Assembly: GCA_963691705.1 (NCBI GenBank)
Contig: OY829539.1
Location: forward strand, 65,074,327 to 65,138,326
Direction: 5' to 3'
DNA length: 64,000 nt
Source of the DNA: Viola odorata
Taxonomy: Eukaryota; Streptophyta; Magnoliopsida; Malpighiales; Violaceae
Shown here: positions 36,341 to 48,416 of the stretch, piece after piece
How positions within the stretch are numbered: position 1 is the stretch's first letter
Layout of the letters: each line of letters starts with the position of its first letter
The notes under the pieces: generated by a model
What the model saw: the letters and a program-made list of their open reading frames with translations, nothing else
What the model was told of the DNA's origin: nothing
The model's database searches: none
Program-made: the position numbers and the translations under genes

Positions 36341-37089
36341 GATTAAAAATACCATGTTTGACAAAAAAAATATAGATTTTGACAAAATCTAACTATGTGA
36401 CTTGATTTTGATTGTGTATGCTGATTTTATCGTTTAGGCTCGGGTTTGACCATTTAGGTTCGTGTTTGACTGTTTAGGGTCGAATTTTATTGTTTAGATT
36501 TGGGTTTGACCGTTTAACCTCGGTAAATAGTAAAGTACCACACAATAGAGAGTTGCTAGAGAATTGCTAAGAATTAGTACTATAAAATATAGTATTAATT
36601 AATAAAATAATAAATAATAAAAATAGTCAACCAATTATGTGGCACTTGTCTGGTGATGTGGCGATATGCGACTGGATGGTGGTGAACCAGAAAGCAGTAA
36701 AACTTTCTTCCAATGAGAGGGGGTGCAGATAAGCCCTACCCCTTTCCCTGTGACGTATACTACTTCGTTGGCAAAAAATCTGGATGCATATCTTTGGATT
36801 CCTTTAAGATTCCGTGTGGGGGAATAAATTCTGACCTCTTATGTGGTGCCACGTTGCAAATCAATTAGTAGTTTATAGGGTAGTGCCGAACCGAAGTTTA
36901 TTCCTTTTTTTATTTTTTTTTTCCTATAACAAATACAGACCAAATTTTTGTTCTGTATGGTCTGATAATGAATTTTACAGGTTCGGTATTCTCGTAATTG
37001 CTGGCTACCGTTTGCATATTCTGTTTTTTAAAATATATTTACGGAACATCACTTATGGTATTGTGAGTGATGTTTCAACATAACCTCCG
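36341..37089. other. Spacer, nothing recognised
   Basis: It includes a low-complexity stretch with repeats of GTTTGACCGTTTAG near 36430-36520 and no gene. Confidence 0.35.
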
Positions 37090-37982
37090 GCGAATGTTAC
37101 ACAACCTCGAGCTACTGAAGTTGGAATTGCTACGCAACTTGCAAATCTGGACACTAAACCTAATGTTCCAAAGCCAAGAAAGATGATAGCATCAAGGTCT
37201 CTTGCTTTGATCACAAAAATTAACAATTAGTAGGTAAATGCATTTTCTGTTCTAAGGAAGTACCTACTCATTCACAGAGAAATGGTACTTTTGATTTACG
37301 TAATCACATGATTACTTATACGAAAAAATCACATACAAGTGAACCCAAATTAGATTGAACTTAATTATCAAGTTGAGAATGAATCTGCATCTTTAACTAC
37401 TTAGGTATTTGATCAATAAACTTCTAAGTTGACCGTAGCTAATATGATTATAAAGGATGAGTACCGTTTTAGGTTTATAGAGGGAAGGGGTTTAGGAAAT
37501 TTATGCGAGTTGAACATCAAAGATTTAAAGTACCCTCTAAAACCACTATTTCTAGAGTTTGTTTTCAAAAAAATATGGATGAGAAATTAATTATGAAACA
37601 ACCTCCTGTGTCCAATTGTCAGAGGGTTTCAATAATCACTAACACATGGACATCAATTTAAAGAATCAATTGCAAGTGTCACTAATCACTTCATTGATAA
37701 TGACTGAAAATTGCACAAAAATATAATTAATTTTGTCCAATTTCTAGTCAAATAGGTAGGGGTGTAAACGGGCTGGTTCGGTCCGGTTCTAGGGCTAGAA
37801 CCGGACCGAACCGGAAAATTCCGATTCTGGTATGTTAGAACCGGAACTTCCGGTTCGGTTCGGTTTCCGGTTTTCTTAATTTTTTTAAATTTTTTTTTTA
37901 AACAATTAGGAAAACTGGCCCGGCCCAGCCCAAGCAGCCCAGCTCCAGCCCAGCCAATGAAGGAAAAAAACAAATAAATTTG

Positions 37983-38052
37983 AGGGGAAAGAGAATCGAA
38001 CCTCTACCCTTTTGAAAGGGAGTGAAAGGTTTAACCACTGAAGCAAACTCAA
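37983..38052 (-). repeat. tRNA-like segment, first copy
   Basis: On the minus strand it reads TTCAGTGGTTAAACC (A-box-like) and, after a CCCTTTCAAAAGGG stem, GAGGTTCGATTCTC (B-box-like T arm). The acceptor stem does not pair, so I do not call a tRNA gene. Confidence 0.45.
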
Positions 38053-39115
38053 ATTTTGATAATTAATGCATATATATGTATTTATATACATAAAATGGTT
38101 TGGTTTATGGGTTTTATATTTAATTTTTTTTAAATAACGCCGTTTAATTATTAAACACATCGTTTAGTTGTTAAACACACCATACACCATTTATTATTTA
38201 ATTTTAATACGTGTTTATAACTTGCTCACAAAATTAAAAATAATGCAAGACAATGAATATGAGGGATGAGCACTAGACATAAAAAGTTCTACAAAAATAA
38301 ATGCCTTATGGTTTTGGTGACGAACACAACTCTTGGCTATGGTATATGATAGTTTTATCAAACATAACTTTTCTGATTAAATTATATTTTGCAAAATTAT
38401 GTAGTGAGCCTGAATAACAAGCACATCAGCTAGCAAACAATCCAAATTAATTTTAAAATAAAAAAAAGGAAAAAAAGAGGGTATTTTATTTAAGTTTAAA
38501 TGAAAAAAAATTAATGTTAAACCTCTTAACAATTAACTCAAGTAAATAATGATATTGAAATATAAATACCATAAATTTAAATCATAAACGTCCATTAATC
38601 ATTATGCAAATTCATTATTTTAGTTCTCATCTAATTAGTAATTACATTTTTTATGACTATTGATATCATTCTTTCTTACAACAATATAATTCTTTTTTTA
38701 TTAAGTAAAATACCGAACAATAAACATATATCCACGATATACCTTAATAATTATGTAATAGAGTAAGTATTAATGAAAATATTACTAGTATATGTCGTAT
38801 CATTAATAATCAATGGTTTTAGTTTATACACACAGTTGACTAATGACATGACTATTATTTTATTATTTTATTTATTTTTTGTTAGGTGTTAATAATCTAA
38901 TATACTAATTAATTAGATACGTTAATAATCTAATATACTAATTAATTAGATACGTGTTTATAATGAGATTGTTTGATTATAATTAAAATATATTGATACA
39001 ATTATAAAATTGGTAGTTGGATGATTTATCCCTAAATAAAAAAAGTGGATTTTTCAAAAAATAAATAAATAAAGAAATAGGCCCAGCCCAGCCATGAAGG
39101 AAAAACATAAAGAAA

Positions 39116-39186
39116 TTTGAGGCGAAGGGGATTCGAACCCCTTCCCTTTTGAAAGGGATTGAAAGATTTAACCACTGAAGCAAAGC
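39116..39186 (-). repeat. tRNA-like segment, second copy
   Basis: It has the same arrangement as the first copy, with a perfect T arm AGGGGTTCGAATCCCCT and the A-box-like TTCAGTGGTTAAATC. There is no acceptor stem pairing. A third, truncated copy in the opposite orientation occurs near 60955-60985. Confidence 0.5.
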
Positions 39187-39560
39187 TGAACTTTTGATAA
39201 TTAATGCATATATATATAAAATTTTCCGGTTCAGACGGTTCTACGGCTCGGTTACGGGTTTTTTATTCGACAGACCCGGACCCGAACCGGAAATTTTCGG
39301 TTCTAGTGAAATAGAACCGGACCGAACCGAAATGTTACGGTTCGGGCCAAAATTTTCCTGTTCCGGTTCGGTTCGGTTCAGGTTCCGGTCCGATTTCTTA
39401 CACCCCTACAAATAGGGATGCAATAGTAGAAAAGTGTCTAAGTGAGTGAGATTTAATGAGTAAAGTTTTCACAATCATAATAGACAAAGAGGCTCTTGAG
39501 AATGGTGCTTGGTACGTGGTCGAAACTGCGATTTTGTCCAAAATAGGAATATATTATTTG

Positions 39561-40986
39561 GATGGGTAAAAATGGGTGTTCACAAAAATGCATCAAGTGA
39601 CAATCTATTTTCCAAAAGATCAATGACTCAAGCAAAGAGCAAAAAGATTCAAGGAGCACTCTCGGTATTTATTTACAAGGAGCTTACGAGGTAGATGATA
39701 ATTGAGGAAGCTATCTTGAAGGAGAAACTATCAAGATTGATCATTATCCTTCAACAACATGTGAGGATATTGATGACCCAAATTGAAGCCAATTGGAGCG
39801 CAAGAAAGCTCAAAGATGGCGTTTGAACAACAATAATGTGAAAGCTTTATTTTTGTTATCTTTCACCTATTCTATCCAAGAGTAGTAATAATTTTAGAAA
39901 TTTGGATTTTTTTTTATTTTCCTTATTCTAGTAGGATACAGTAATTTAGCGTGAATGGATGTAGTTATTCTTGATAGCTTAGGGTTTACATAGTTAAAAG
40001 GATACAGTAAACAACTAGATCGATCTCAGCATAGGATTTGCTCTTTGAGACTAAAGAAAGAGAACAATTTGGCTTAAAGAGACAAGTGAATTGTTCCTTT
40101 GATTAAGGGAAGTCTCTCTTTGTTTTTATCAATTAGCTAGTTAAATCATATAAGTGAACCTTAGGATTGGTAGGTGATTAGGGTTCTTAATAGAGTGCCT
40201 CTTTAAGTGACTTGATATAGGAGGAAAATAGAAAGTCAAAATGAACCTGATTTCTATAGCTTCCCTGCAAAATGAGTTTTAAATATCTTTGCATCAATGA
40301 TTAATATTTGTGAATCATAGCTTTTAGCAGTCTTTAGGTTTTAACACAAAATTGGCACCTGCACTAGTATTGATTGAGACATTTGGCATCTCTATTTGTA
40401 AAACGATTTAAAAGGCACCTGCACTTGAAACATATGACACATTTGGCACCTCCCACTAATACCGTTGCACGTCCACCAATATTGGCGTTGTTGTGAATAA
40501 TTGAAAAATAGAAATAACATAAAGCAATAAATGGGTGATGTGTGTGAAATCAGAGGTGATGAATTCCCAGTGAGGATTCCAATGAGCTCATGCATTAGAC
40601 TGATTGATCATCGATTCAAGTATTTTTAAAACCAAACTTACAGGAGGTTTCCACCTAGATCTCCTACTCTCTACCTATTCGAGATTCTTAAAGGTTTCCA
40701 CCTATTAAGGTCCTTGGTCTATTTTATGGCCTAAAGAAGTTATTCTATTAGGTCTAATAAAATGACCAAATAATTCTACCGTGAGAGACCTTCCCAGGTC
40801 CAGGAGAGATGTAAACCAAACTCTAATTGTTTTCCAATCTGATCCGTCGATCAGTTGGTCGCCTTCGTATCTCCTTCTATAGTGTAGACTCCAAGGTATC
40901 AAGAGAAGACAGTAATCATGCAAACCCTAGTGCAGTTGATCAGGTTTCAATAGAAGTATGCATAAATTGACATTTAATTAAAACAA
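39561..40986. other. Spacer, nothing recognised
   Basis: No frame in this stretch resembles a known family, and no transposon ends were identified apart from the MULE border at its right edge. Confidence 0.35.
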
Positions 40987-42427
40987 GGGGTAATAGCATA
41001 AAAACCCCCTATACTATTTTTTAAAACAGAAACCTCCCCTGTCCTTCAAAACTTCAAATTCTGTACTATCGGTCAGAAGCAAACCGTTAGTCTGAAACAG
41101 TCAAACTAACAGAAATTGCTTTATGACCTTGGACAGCAGGTTGCCCCTTTTTTTTTTCATTTTTTCCCGGTTACACTTACAAAATTAAATTTAATAATTC
41201 AAAAAATAATATTATTAATTACAAAAATAGAGAAAATTCAGAATATTTTATTTAAAAAATTTAAAATTAATTCCCAAAATTTTCTCTCTCCTCTCAATCC
41301 CGATCTCCCACCTCCATCTCACTGCCATCACCACCGTCGCTTGGTTCTATTTCCCCCAACCAACAAAGGTCTCCTCCTCCCTCAATCAACAACATAGCAT
41401 TATCTCTAGAAAAAGAAAAATTAAAGCAAAGAAAAAAACATGCTAAAGAAAAAAGAGATGAACAATAAAAGAAGAGAGAAGAAAAGAAAAAGGAAATCCA
41501 TCTCATAACAAAACACACAACTCCAGTACTCTTCCTCGTCAATTTTTTATCAACAACACCACTACTCTTCCTGTTCAAGCCTCTCAAAACCCGAACAATA
41601 CACACAAAATCCGTATAATACCCATATTCGTTCATACAAATCCATACCCATTCATACAAACCCAGGTCTGAAATCATATATAAACAATACCCCCAAACCC
41701 GTTCATCTCCTCAAACCCGAATCAAACACAAACAATACTCCCAAACCCGTCTGCTCCGAATCAAACCTGTTAATCAAACACAATCCATTAATGGTAGCAA
41801 CAACAACCCAAAATGACGCCGTGCTTGGATCCGGATCTAGTGTAAATTCCAGATCCAGATCCAGATCTGGTGTTTCCTTTCTTTTCTTTTCTTTTCTTTT
41901 TCTTTTCCTTTCTTTTTTTCTCTCACCCGAGCAATGCCAATAATGGCCGGCAAGCTCCCAATCATCCAGCTCCCACGCCGGCGTGCACGCTGTCGATTCC
42001 GACAACCTTGGCAGCTGCTCTCATGGCTCCTGCTCCTCCCATGAGATGTTGTTTCGATATTCTTGAAGATAATAATGGTTGAACAATAAAATGGGAAATG
42101 AGTTGAATTTTGTAAAGGTTTCTTGGTTAAAAGATTTGCAGATCTGCACACATGTTTGAAGTAATTTCAATTCAATTCATTTAATTGTTGTTTGAAGTCC
42201 ACCAATCCAGTAATTTCAATTTCCCCTTGTAATTTTTCACGTTTTGTTTCTTTTTAGTTTTAGGGTTTTAGTTAGTTTAATTTTATAATTTCTGTTAGTT
42301 TGACTGTTTCAGACTAACGGTTTGCTTCTGACCCCGATAGTACAGGGGAGGTCAATTTGAATTTTTGAAGGACAAAGGAGGTTTCTGTTTTAAAAAATAG
42401 TATAGGGGGTTTTTATACTATTACTCC
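40987..42427. mobile_element. Mutator-like element, 1441 bp, TSD TTAAAACAA
   Basis: Long terminal inverted repeats of about 130 bp (40987-41115 and 42298-42427) start GGGGTAATAGCATAAAAACC at the left. TTAAAACAA flanks both ends (40978-40986 and 42428-42436). Inside, 41280-41400 and 41900-42080 are GC-richer than the surroundings; the latter has a GGTGAGAG donor-like site on the minus strand, and may be captured gene sequence, not identified. No transposase is seen. Confidence 0.87.
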
Positions 42428-43007
42428 TTAAAACAATTAGAGATGCAAGATGGGATTTAATAGCAGCGTTTAGACCTCACAATCAATTAAGCATGGCTGG
42501 TAAATCCTCACAAGGAATAGAAGGGCTTAGCCGATCATAAGAAATAAATAAATAAAATAGATGAAAGCATAAACTGAAATTTAATTAATTAAAGGAGAAA
42601 TACGGGAAAGAAGGAGAGAAGCCCTAGCGCTAGTGGTTGCTATAATATAGCCATCCGATAAGTTTTAATGTTTTTAAATCTAAAAGGGAATAAAATCCTA
42701 CTAGATAAAATTGTTTTAATCTCCTGTGCAACAAAATAGGAGATTGAGACTTCTAACTGAAGTGGGCTGGTTTAATTCTTCTAGAAGGGACAGCTGGCTG
42801 ACGCGTCCCAGGTCAAAACTGCCAATGGGATAGGGACTGCTTCTGCACTCTTTCATCAGAAATTGCTATTTGGTAGTTTCAGCTCCAAATGAATGAATTG
42901 CTCTTCAGCAACATAATCTGCAAGAAAGGAGTGAAAAACCCAAAAATTAGCAGTATCATCATCCTAAAATGAACGTAAAAGGATGATGAAAACAAGACAG
43001 TGCTCAA
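42428..43007. other. Spacer next to duplicated block B
   Basis: No gene recognised. Similarity to copy A begins at about 43008. Confidence 0.4.
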
Positions 43008-46000
43008 TCAACAACATTCTAAGATTTAAATATGAATAAACGGAAAAACAAAAACAAGTTAAATTTCCTTTGAGATCTATCCCTCATTCGAATACCAGCA
43101 GATTAGAAGGTGAAAGAAGACTATCAGCAATGGAACTGTAGATATACAGAACGAATATGAGTCCATCCACTACTTTTCTTTTTAAATGGGGGGAAAACAT
43201 CTGATAACCAAATGGAAAAAGTGTAAAGATACTAAGAAGATAAAGCTCGAGAGTCTCCCATTGACTATTCCCTTTAGATTGTAAAGACATCGTGCAAGCA
43301 TCAGCTAAACCTTCAGCAGTCATTGCTTCCATACCAGATGTCAATAATAGACCATGCATCCTGAAATAATTCATTAAACTCGTATCACATGGCATTAATC
43401 TGATAATTTGAATAAAAGTTCAATTTATATTAAGTTCCCTATGAGAGCACTCAATTGGGGGAAAAAACAGTGGCTTAGAATGATAATGTAAGAAAGGACT
43501 AGCATGGCTACATGGTTAAGGAAATGTAAGAAAGGACAAGAACCATCCTACCCTGCATATGAGGAGCCCGCTTTGTCTGGACAGCATTTCAATGACATGG
43601 CAGAGAAAACTCTTTCCAGTTCCCTAAACAAAGAGAAGGCAAGTTAGATTCACAAGCATCGCTAAAGGGACATTCATAATTGTAGTGAAAGAATATTCCT
43701 GCAACGAAATCAGGAGAACCACACCTCTTCAATCCTGAGTCCTTCCAGAATTTTATAAGAACTGTGAAAGCCATACCATATAAATTTTCCTGGACCAAGA
43801 GATCAACCAACTCCGGTGATGACTTTCCTGTTCCTGGACAAGCAGGAAATTATTTGATTATCTGAAGATATCTGAAGAGAGAATCAGAAATAAAACAAGC
43901 CACTAATTTTTTCATAATTATTTCAAAATGCTTAAAGCACCAAGGATACTTGAGCAATGTTATACAATAAGCACTCTCGTATTAAAATGGCAAAAAGTGC
44001 TTACCAGTGAGCGTCCATCTGACATTTGCTAATGACAGCAAATATTCTGCTGAAGTTAGCACAAACTCATTTTCAAGCTTTTCAACATCAATGTAAAAAC
44101 TGAAGTTGTGACTGAGCAACACTACCGGCTACTGCAACAGATTTTTTTTTTTTTTGCATCAAGCTTTATAATCCATAAGTAGGAAGCAATTAATAAACAG
44201 ACAAATAAAAGAAGAGAAATAATCAGTCAAAATGATCAAATGAAAGTCGTCCCTAAGAATGCACCTAATAGAATGGTCTAAAAATCGGGAATGCAAATAT
44301 ATAATAGGCCGATAAATAAACAGAGGTTTGTTGTCGCAATAATTACGCTGTTCTTGAGCTGATTTTTTTGCCTTTTTACTCGGGTAATTCTCACTACCAA
44401 GTAAATTTCTGTCAACCAGAGGATCAATCCAGGCATATGCAGGATGAACAAAGAGCAGTGCATTGATAGCAGCAGAAAGACCATTCAGCCTCTCTTGCAA
44501 CACAAGAGATATGTGCTGGTGATCATTCAGAACTACTTCAGTCCTCAAACGAGATGAATATTGGTACATGTAAGTAGCTTCCTTTCGCCAGTTATGCCTA
44601 TGAATTTCAAATGCATAAAGAAGCTTTGCCAAAATGTCTGAACGCTCAGCCTACAAATAGAAGTGCAGAAAATTCTTGGGGTATTAGAATAGTCAAAATG
44701 TTATGAGGTCAAAGCAGTATATGAGGTTTATTTTCTATTTTGCAGCATACCTTCCAAGCAAGCTCTTGCTCAATCTTCTCGGCTAAACCAATGAATGGTA
44801 ATTGACCATCACAAAGTACCTGGGATGTATATAAATGAAAAAGTTAATACGAAAATAACTGAAAAAAGTACAGCATGATATTTTATGGGAGCCTATAGTG
44901 TGAATGAAAGCACCCTCTTCAAAAAGTATCTAAAAATCAGATTGGTTTTTTTTTCTTCACAATTTGCAAGTAGCATAATTGACAATGAAGGTTTAAAGAT
45001 GTTAGCGATATGGCAATCACCTTCATTGCTCCACGCTCAAAGAGCACAATTATGAAACGCCTAAAGCAGATGTACTTGCTCTCCTCATCTGGATTTGACA
45101 GTATTGCACAATATGCATCATACAGATGATTAAGATCCAAACTAAACTTGAAGACATTTGCCCAAAGTCTTCCTTTGACAGTGGTTTCTGACTCATTCAT
45201 AATATCTTCCCCAGACAAATCATCTTTCCTGCTAAGAGCTTCATCAACTTGCTCAAGAGCAGCAAGCGCAAACTGAGAAGCGCCCTCACTTATGTTGTAT
45301 TGCTCAAATATCTGCATTGCCCATTGAAAATAATGGACCTTCCATGCAGCAGGTGACGTGCAACTATCTGGAATAAAATCAGAAATAGTTTAAGACGCAA
45401 AAATGTCATCAGTTTAGAGATTTTAAAATGATATATTTTTTATGTAGAGACATAATTCTGGTAGAAAAGCTCTAACCAAAGCCAAGTTCTGGCAATCCTG
45501 CATCACGAGACAAACCTTCAAGCTTGGGGGAAGAATATTTTATATATTTGAGTTCCAGCAGTAATTAACTGAAAATGATATCAGGCAATGAAATACCTGA
45601 AAAAACACCAAATAGCTTCACAAACTTTTTTCTCCTTCAGAGCTCCATGGAGACCACACTGTGACTGAGCAAGAAGGCAAAACCCTAGAAGATGATGGAG
45701 TACACACCAGTTGCCATCACTATCTTGAATACTTCTAGATACCTTTTCCCTTCGCGAGTTGGCCTCAACAATAGTAAGCAGATACTTGATAGTAGAAAAT
45801 TTGACAAGAAAAAGCAAAAAGTACATCAGCTAAAAACTCACAAATGTTAATCAGTAAAACCAGTCATTTTGTAAAACTAGAGATGCATATAAACAACCTC
45901 AACAGCGTGATACTGGCCATGCCTCAGGAGTAGGGGTGTCAAAACGGGACTGCGGGACCGGTCCCGTCCCGGACCCGGCAGTCCCGAAAAAATACGGTCG

Positions 46001-48416
46001 GGACAGGTCCCGGTCCCTAAAAAAAACGGGACCAAAATCTAGTCCCGGTCCCGGCCCGTATAAGAATCCAGGACCACGGGACCAGTCCCGGGAAAAATGG
46101 TCCCGGGAAAAAATGTCCTATTTTTTTTTTTTTCCTTTTTAAACCTGAAAAAAACCTTCTGCAAAAATGATAATCAACCACAATAATCATATAATTAACC
46201 ATACCATGACATCAATACTGTTATAACATCCAAATCAGCAATATCAAAACATCCAAATCAACACAGGAATAAAAATTCAATTTTATATATTTTAGATCAA
46301 TTTTAGAAAATACATTAATGCACTTATATATTTCCCGGGATCACTGCAAAGATGGGAATCAACTAAATGCACAGCAGTCAACTGCATGAAATGAGAAACA
46401 AATTACAATCTCACTTCAGTTTCCTAGTAAGTGTACTGAAATAGATGTTGCTGTTAGTCATATTCATACCCTAAGATCTAACTTCTTCATGAGTTCTGTT
46501 ATAACATTCTTGGCACTTGGATGAAGAAAAAACAACTCCACCTGGCCAGGAAAATCAAAAAGAAAGTAGTGATTTGCAAAGCAATTAAAATTGATAGACA
46601 GAATTAGCATTGCCCGTTACACCAAACCACAATATCAGTAAGCAAAATTCAAGATTTGCATCGACACAGAAACATGTGTTATTAGCATGGACTTGCTCGT
46701 ATTAATCGTGCTATGTAAAATGAGTAAGATTGCCACAACAGGAGAGATACAAATCCCGGTTCTAAACAAAATACCAAAACTTTAAAGGGTTGAGACGACT
46801 ACCACAACAACCATGAGGAAGTTCAAGCCAAATTCCAAAGCCCCATTATCAGATAGATCATAAACAATACAGGAACACTAAAAAATTTCAATCTTTCCTG
46901 TCACTACCCTTCAAATAGATTAATCTGACTGATCCAAGACCTCATCAATCGCAAAACTGGTGTGAATCTAATCATCAAAACCGGTATTACCCATCATTAC
47001 TCAGCATCTAAAAAACAACAACTAAGCTACAGATTTGTGATTCATTGCACCAAACATTCATAGCTTCAACAACTTCAAGTGATAGAAACACAATGATAGA
47101 AACGCGGGGAAGAAGATATAAAGAAAAACAAAATGATAGAAGCAGGTAAGGAGAAGAAAAGGATCAAGTGCGTGTACGATATAGAGAGGGAGAGGAGGAG
47201 GAAGAGGAGTTAGTTACCTGGGGAAACGGGGGGATGCGGTGGCTTGGCTTTCTCGTCAAAAGATCCAATGCTAGAAGCCTAGAAGCAGATCCAATACTAT
47301 CGCGATGAGAGGCGAAGAGAGGCGGCGGCGGCGTGGTGGAAGGGGAACCAGCGTCACTCCGGCGGATTGGCGATGAGAGGCGGCAGCGACGTGTCAATTC
47401 GGCGATGAGAAGCGAGAGTGTGCGTGCTTTGTTTTCTTAGGGTTTTTCTTTTACAATCTAGACGATGAGATGAGAGTGAGATTGAGAGGAGAGGACTAGG
47501 GGTTTTCCTTTTTTAATTTAGCCGGGTCAGTCCCGGTCCCGACCCGGTCCCGACCCGGCAGTCCCGAAGAAATACGGGACGGGACCAGTCCCGGTCCCGA
47601 CCCAATATGGGACCAAAAATTGGTCCCAGTCCCGGCCCGAAACCCCGGGTCCGGGACGGGTCTACGGGACCGGGTCCCGTTTTGACACCCCTACTCAGGA
47701 GGATTAAAGCAAGCTCATTTGAACGCCTTAAGAAATTAGATCCTTCGCTCATTTTAAGTTTACACATTAAAATCCAATACAAGTAAAATAACAATAAACT
47801 TCTTCCAGAAGGAGAAAGAAATTTATTTAAAAAATCATAAAAATGTCTTGATAGGCAACAGCTAAGTGTTTTACTATGCAAACACATATGCAACCAAAGT
47901 ATATGATGTCAAAAGAATAATTTTAATTAAACCATGAGTAGTGAAGTTTAGCAACTAGACACTGAAAAAGTGAGAATATACTCAATTGCTTGCATATACA
48001 TTAGATGTATGTTGTAAGTTGACTGCAGCATCAATTGTTTGAGTATGTGTAAGAGGAACCTAAACACAGTATGCCATATTCCCAGAAAGTAGAAGGACAA
48101 ATCCAGGACCATTCACAGATTAAGTAGAAGCACAATTAAAATCCAATAATAGCAAATGATAAAGTAATCAATTGTGGTGATTTTGAGTGGTATTGAAAAA
48201 GTTAACACTTGTGACACACAAATTGGATAACTAGTGGACATGAAGAGCTATAGCTTGAATATCTGCAAAAAAGAATATATTTAAATCCAAAGGAAAATAG
48301 AGACACGATGTTCTGAAGATAGCCCAGAAACAGAAGAATGTCCAATGCGGATTCAAACACCACCATTGCAATTTGAGAAGTAGCCTGGACCACAACATTA
48401 GTATCTTTCATGAAAA
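43008..48416 (-). pseudogene. NUP160: C-terminal half of NUP160, copy B, decayed and shorter
   Basis: It repeats the copy A exons from QATSQIAMVVFESALDILLF (near 48305-48412) down to QSKGNSQWETLELYL (near 43250), but the last C-terminal exons are outside the duplication. Here the exon with ERLNGLSAAINALLFVHPAY (near 44470) keeps its frame, unlike copy A. Damage specific to B: a 13-bp loss removes the donor of the first exon (near 48306), about 1 kb containing two exons is gone at the junction near 47750, the exon after GLPELGFG is cut by a deletion near 45515, and a 1.76-kb hAT sits inside the exon with ALILL. It is a pseudogene. Confidence 0.8.
45931..47693. mobile_element. hAT non-autonomous element, 1763 bp, TSD CTCAGGAG, with exon-like cargo
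   Basis: The ends TAGGGGTGTCAAAACGGGAC and its complement are perfect, and CTCAGGAG lies at 45923-45930 and 47694-47701. The copy A sequence has a single uninterrupted CTCAGGAG here, which confirms the insertion. Subterminal parts are dense in GGTCCCG motifs. The interior holds, on the minus strand, a GC-rich block (47164-47420) ending in a donor (CCAG/GTAACT) and a 74-bp exon-like piece (about 46468-46541) reading VELFFLHPSAKNVITELMKK between a CAG acceptor and a GGTATG donor. This looks like captured gene sequence. Confidence 0.92.

Larger units (their letters stand above)
37757..39408. mobile_element. hAT non-autonomous element, 1652 bp, TSD CAAATAGG
   Basis: The ends TAGGGGTGTAA and TTACACCCCTA are inverted; CAAATAGG is repeated at 37749-37756 and 39409-39416. 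Subterminal parts are dense in GGTTCGGTCCGG motifs. It contains two direct copies of a block of about 150 bp (37915-38090 and 39075-39222) that includes a tRNA-like segment, with about 1 kb of AT-rich filler between. Confidence 0.88.
37090..39560 (+). pseudogene. Ricesleeper-like hAT transposase relict, interrupted
   Basis: Frames on the plus strand reproduce the N-terminal half of plant hAT transposases with many stops and frameshifts: the zinc-finger end RNGTFDLRNHM (near 37285), FIEGRGL then FRKFMRVEHQRFKVPSKTTI (near 37490-37550), RVSIITNTWTSI (near 37625), HFIDND and KLHKNIINF (near 37690-37735). After the inserted element the frame resumes with GDAIVEKCLSEWDLMSKVFT (near 39417). The C-terminal dimerisation domain was not found. 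It is an old, dead copy. Confidence 0.72.

Noticed and set aside
37983..39186. Possible tRNA genes on the minus strand
   Set aside because: The T arms are perfect, but the acceptor stems do not pair and the anticodon loop has the wrong size. They are also repeated inside a transposon, so I list them only as tRNA-like.
41294..42151. Open frames of 100-127 residues on the minus strand
   Set aside because: They lie within a MULE, are lysine/arginine or hydrophobic low-complexity runs from purine/pyrimidine tracts, and match no family I recognise.
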